A stretch of 64,000 nucleotides of DNA from Pantoea septica (GTDB taxonomy: Bacteria; Pseudomonadota; Gammaproteobacteria; Enterobacterales; Enterobacteriaceae), in the NCBI RefSeq assembly GCF_002095575.1, contig NZ_MLJJ01000005.1, forward strand, positions 62,001 to 126,000, read 5' to 3'. Numbering within the stretch: the stretch's first letter is position 1; each line of letters opens with the position of its first letter. Shown in pieces: positions 62,585 to 64,000 of this stretch. Under the pieces are notes generated by a model. It was given only the letters and a program-made list of their open reading frames with translations, did not search any database and was not told where the DNA came from. A program made the translations under genes and the position numbers.

Positions 62585-63406
62585 TTAATTTTGTGTCGAC
62601 GCCAGATAAGAGAAGGCGCTGAGCAGGCTGACCAGCGTCGCCATGCGTTCCGCCTGGTAGCCGACCGTAACGGCGTCGAGGCGCGCGACGCCGGGGATCA
62701 GGCAGAAAAGATCCGCCAGCACCGGCCTGCTCGCCTGCAGCGTCAGCCGATAAGGCGCGTTCAGAGAGGCGGCGCACGCCCCGGACGCGCGTGATACCGC
62801 GCGCGCTGACGCTTCGCGAATGCGCTCCCGCGCCGCCTGCGGGCTCAGCGATTCGGCACAGGTGTGGGAAATCGCGCGCTTTACGCAGACATATTCCGCC
62901 TCGGGATGGCGTTCGGCGATCCACTGCTGCAGGCGGTCGTCGCCGCTCACCAGCCACAGCGGCGTGCCCTGTTCCGCCGCCGCCGCCGCGTAAATATCGC
63001 TTTCGCCCGCCACGCGATCGTTGATCAACATGCGCCAGAAGGAGCGGCCGTTGATAGTGTGCGCCAGTACGCCAGGCTCTCCTGCCGCGCTGTGATAGCC
63101 GATCAGCATCAGGCCATCAAAACGCTGCTGGTCCAGTCCCTCCACCATCGAGAGCGCGCGCGGTTTGCCCTGTACCAGGCGTGCGCGCGCATCCATCTGC
63201 GCGGCGCGCAGGTTGGTCATCTGCGCATGGCTGTCGGCGACGACCACTTCGGTCGCGCCTGCTGCGAAGGCGCCGTCGATCGCGGCGTTAACCTCTTGCT
63301 CCATTAACTCGCGCGCCAGCTGCCATTCGGCGTGGCCGGGCGCGCACTGTTCAGGACGCATGACGCCCGCGACGCCTTCGATATCGGCCGAGATAAAGAT
63401 TTTCAC
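62585..63406 (-). CDS. M55 zinc D-aminopeptidase (Bacillus DppA type)
   Basis: 273 residues from the GTG at 63406, overlapping the stop of the upstream peptidase (GTGA), with ggag seven bases before it. MKIFISADIEGVAGV holds the zinc ligands Asp8 and Glu10; His60 in ADSHAQM, His105 in IGYHSAAG and Glu135 in VAGESDIYAAAA complete the site, with His116 (LAHTING) in the place of the proposed nucleophile of B. subtilis DppA. That family (PF04951) releases D-Ala and other D-residues from peptides and forms a decameric, self-enclosed cytoplasmic particle. Confidence 0.93.
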   Translation of the reverse strand: MKIFISADIEGVAGVMRPEQCAPGHAEWQLARELMEQEVNAAIDGAFAAGATEVVVADSHAQMTNLRAAQMDARARLVQGKPRALSMVEGLDQQRFDGLMLIGYHSAAGEPGVLAHTINGRSFWRMLINDRVAGESDIYAAAAAEQGTPLWLVSGDDRLQQWIAERHPEAEYVCVKRAISHTCAESLSPQAARERIREASARAVSRASGACAASLNAPYRLTLQASRPVLADLFCLIPGVARLDAVTVGYQAERMATLVSLLSAFSYLASTQN

Positions 63407-64000
63407 TGTGTGACTCCTGCAAGGCGGTCCAGCACATCGCTGAGCGCCGGACGATGGTGGCCGCGAAAGCCGGTTACGGGCTGCGCGCTGAGCAGCGCGT
63501 CCAGCACCGCATGTTCGGTAGCGTCGGCCGCTGCCGACAGCATCGGCTCCAGCGCGGCGTCCGGCGGCGGTTGCGGCACGGGCCGGGTGGAGAAGGCGAC
63601 CGCGATGTCGCCGGAGCCGTGCCCCCAATAGCTGCCAAGCCGTCCCAGACCGGCGCCGGCGCGCTTCGCCACACGCGTCAGCTGGCGCGCGTCGAGCGGC
63701 GCGTCGGTCGCCATGACGATAATGATGGAGCCGGCGTCGCGCTGCGGCGTCAGCGACGGCAGCAGCGGCGCGATCTGTTCGCCAAGGCGAACGCCATCCA
63801 GCGTCAGCGCCTCCAGCGCGCCGAAGTTCGCCAGCACCAGCACGCCCAGCGTGGCGTTAAGGCCGTCAATGCGGCGCGAGGCGCTGCCGATGCCGCCTTT
63901 CAGGCTGAAGCAGCTCATGCCGCGTCCTGCGCCGACGCTGCCGCGCGCGAAGTCGGCGTCGGCGGCGTCGAGGGCGGCCTGCGCCATCGCTTCGGTTACC
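63403..64000 (-). CDS. P1-family aminopeptidase (DmpA/BapA type), C-terminal part
   Basis: The gene runs off the right edge; about 198 C-terminal residues are seen. GSVGAGRGMSCFSLKGGIGS and TLGVLVLANFG are blocks of the P1 family, and DAGSIIIVMATDAPLDARQL contains the Gly-Ser pair where DmpA/BapA precursors cleave themselves to free the N-terminal Ser nucleophile; GHGSGDIAVAFST follows. Members cleave L-amino acid peptides, D-Ala amides/esters or beta-peptides. It is the first visible gene of the minus-strand operon with the M55 peptidase and the FAH-family gene. Confidence 0.88.
   Translation of the reverse strand, partial: VTEAMAQAALDAADADFARGSVGAGRGMSCFSLKGGIGSASRRIDGLNATLGVLVLANFGALEALTLDGVRLGEQIAPLLPSLTPQRDAGSIIIVMATDAPLDARQLTRVAKRAGAGLGRLGSYWGHGSGDIAVAFSTRPVPQPPPDAALEPMLSAAADATEHAVLDALLSAQPVTGFRGHHRPALSDVLDRLAGVTQ

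Overview
The window looks like chromosomal DNA of a GC-rich member of the Enterobacterales, most likely an Erwiniaceae-type bacterium (Pantoea/Erwinia/Mixta group). The left part keeps the E. coli order yhiN-pitA-uspB-uspA-(dtpB missing)-rsmJ-prlC-rlmJ-gor with proteins nearly colinear with the E. coli ones, but rnz sits between rlmJ and gor. The genus is an inference; no rRNA, tRNA, CRISPR array, phage or intact insertion sequence was seen.

Layout. 1-12.9 kb: end of a sugar porter, the conserved housekeeping block above, then a Rpn-family nuclease gene with a duplicated 3' tail. 13.0-19.5 kb: YcaC-like hydrolase, Tat-exported esterase, small secreted protein, cation/proton antiporter, an MFS exporter with divergent LysR regulator, and yqhA. 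19.6-26.7 kb: kdpFABCD potassium uptake operon with a KdpE-box-like sequence upstream but no kdpE next to kdpD. 26.8-36.8 kb: Fur-box-preceded siderophore binding protein and TonB receptor, an HD-GYP c-di-GMP phosphodiesterase, a glucarate-type transporter, acetyltransferases and an ABC exporter. 36.8-43.7 kb: a low-GC insert carrying a lac/cel-family PTS operon (EIIC, GH1 phospho-beta-glucosidase, EIIB, EIIA) with a heavily decayed PRD regulator, a frameshifted glycosidase and an exported histidine phosphatase. 43.7-46.9 kb: esterase, TIM-barrel isomerase, crcB preceded by a fluoride riboswitch, nucleoside hydrolase. 46.9-50.5 kb: L-galactonate cluster lgoD-lgoR-lgoT. 50.5-52.8 kb: a two-gene operon of an alpha/beta hydrolase and a protein of unknown function.

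52.9-64 kb is the most notable region. A LysR regulator and an M19 dipeptidase face an oligopeptide ABC transporter operon (binding protein, two permeases, two ATPases) ending in a serine-type D-aminopeptidase. Opposite that lies a convergent set: a P1/DmpA-type aminopeptidase, an M55 (B. subtilis DppA-type) D-aminopeptidase and a fumarylacetoacetate-hydrolase family enzyme. At least four unrelated peptidase folds, three of them from families known for D-amino-acid substrates, are packed around one importer. This suggests a system for importing and dismantling peptides that contain D-residues. The first permease carries a one-base deletion in a T run, so the importer may be broken, or the reading may be an assembly error.
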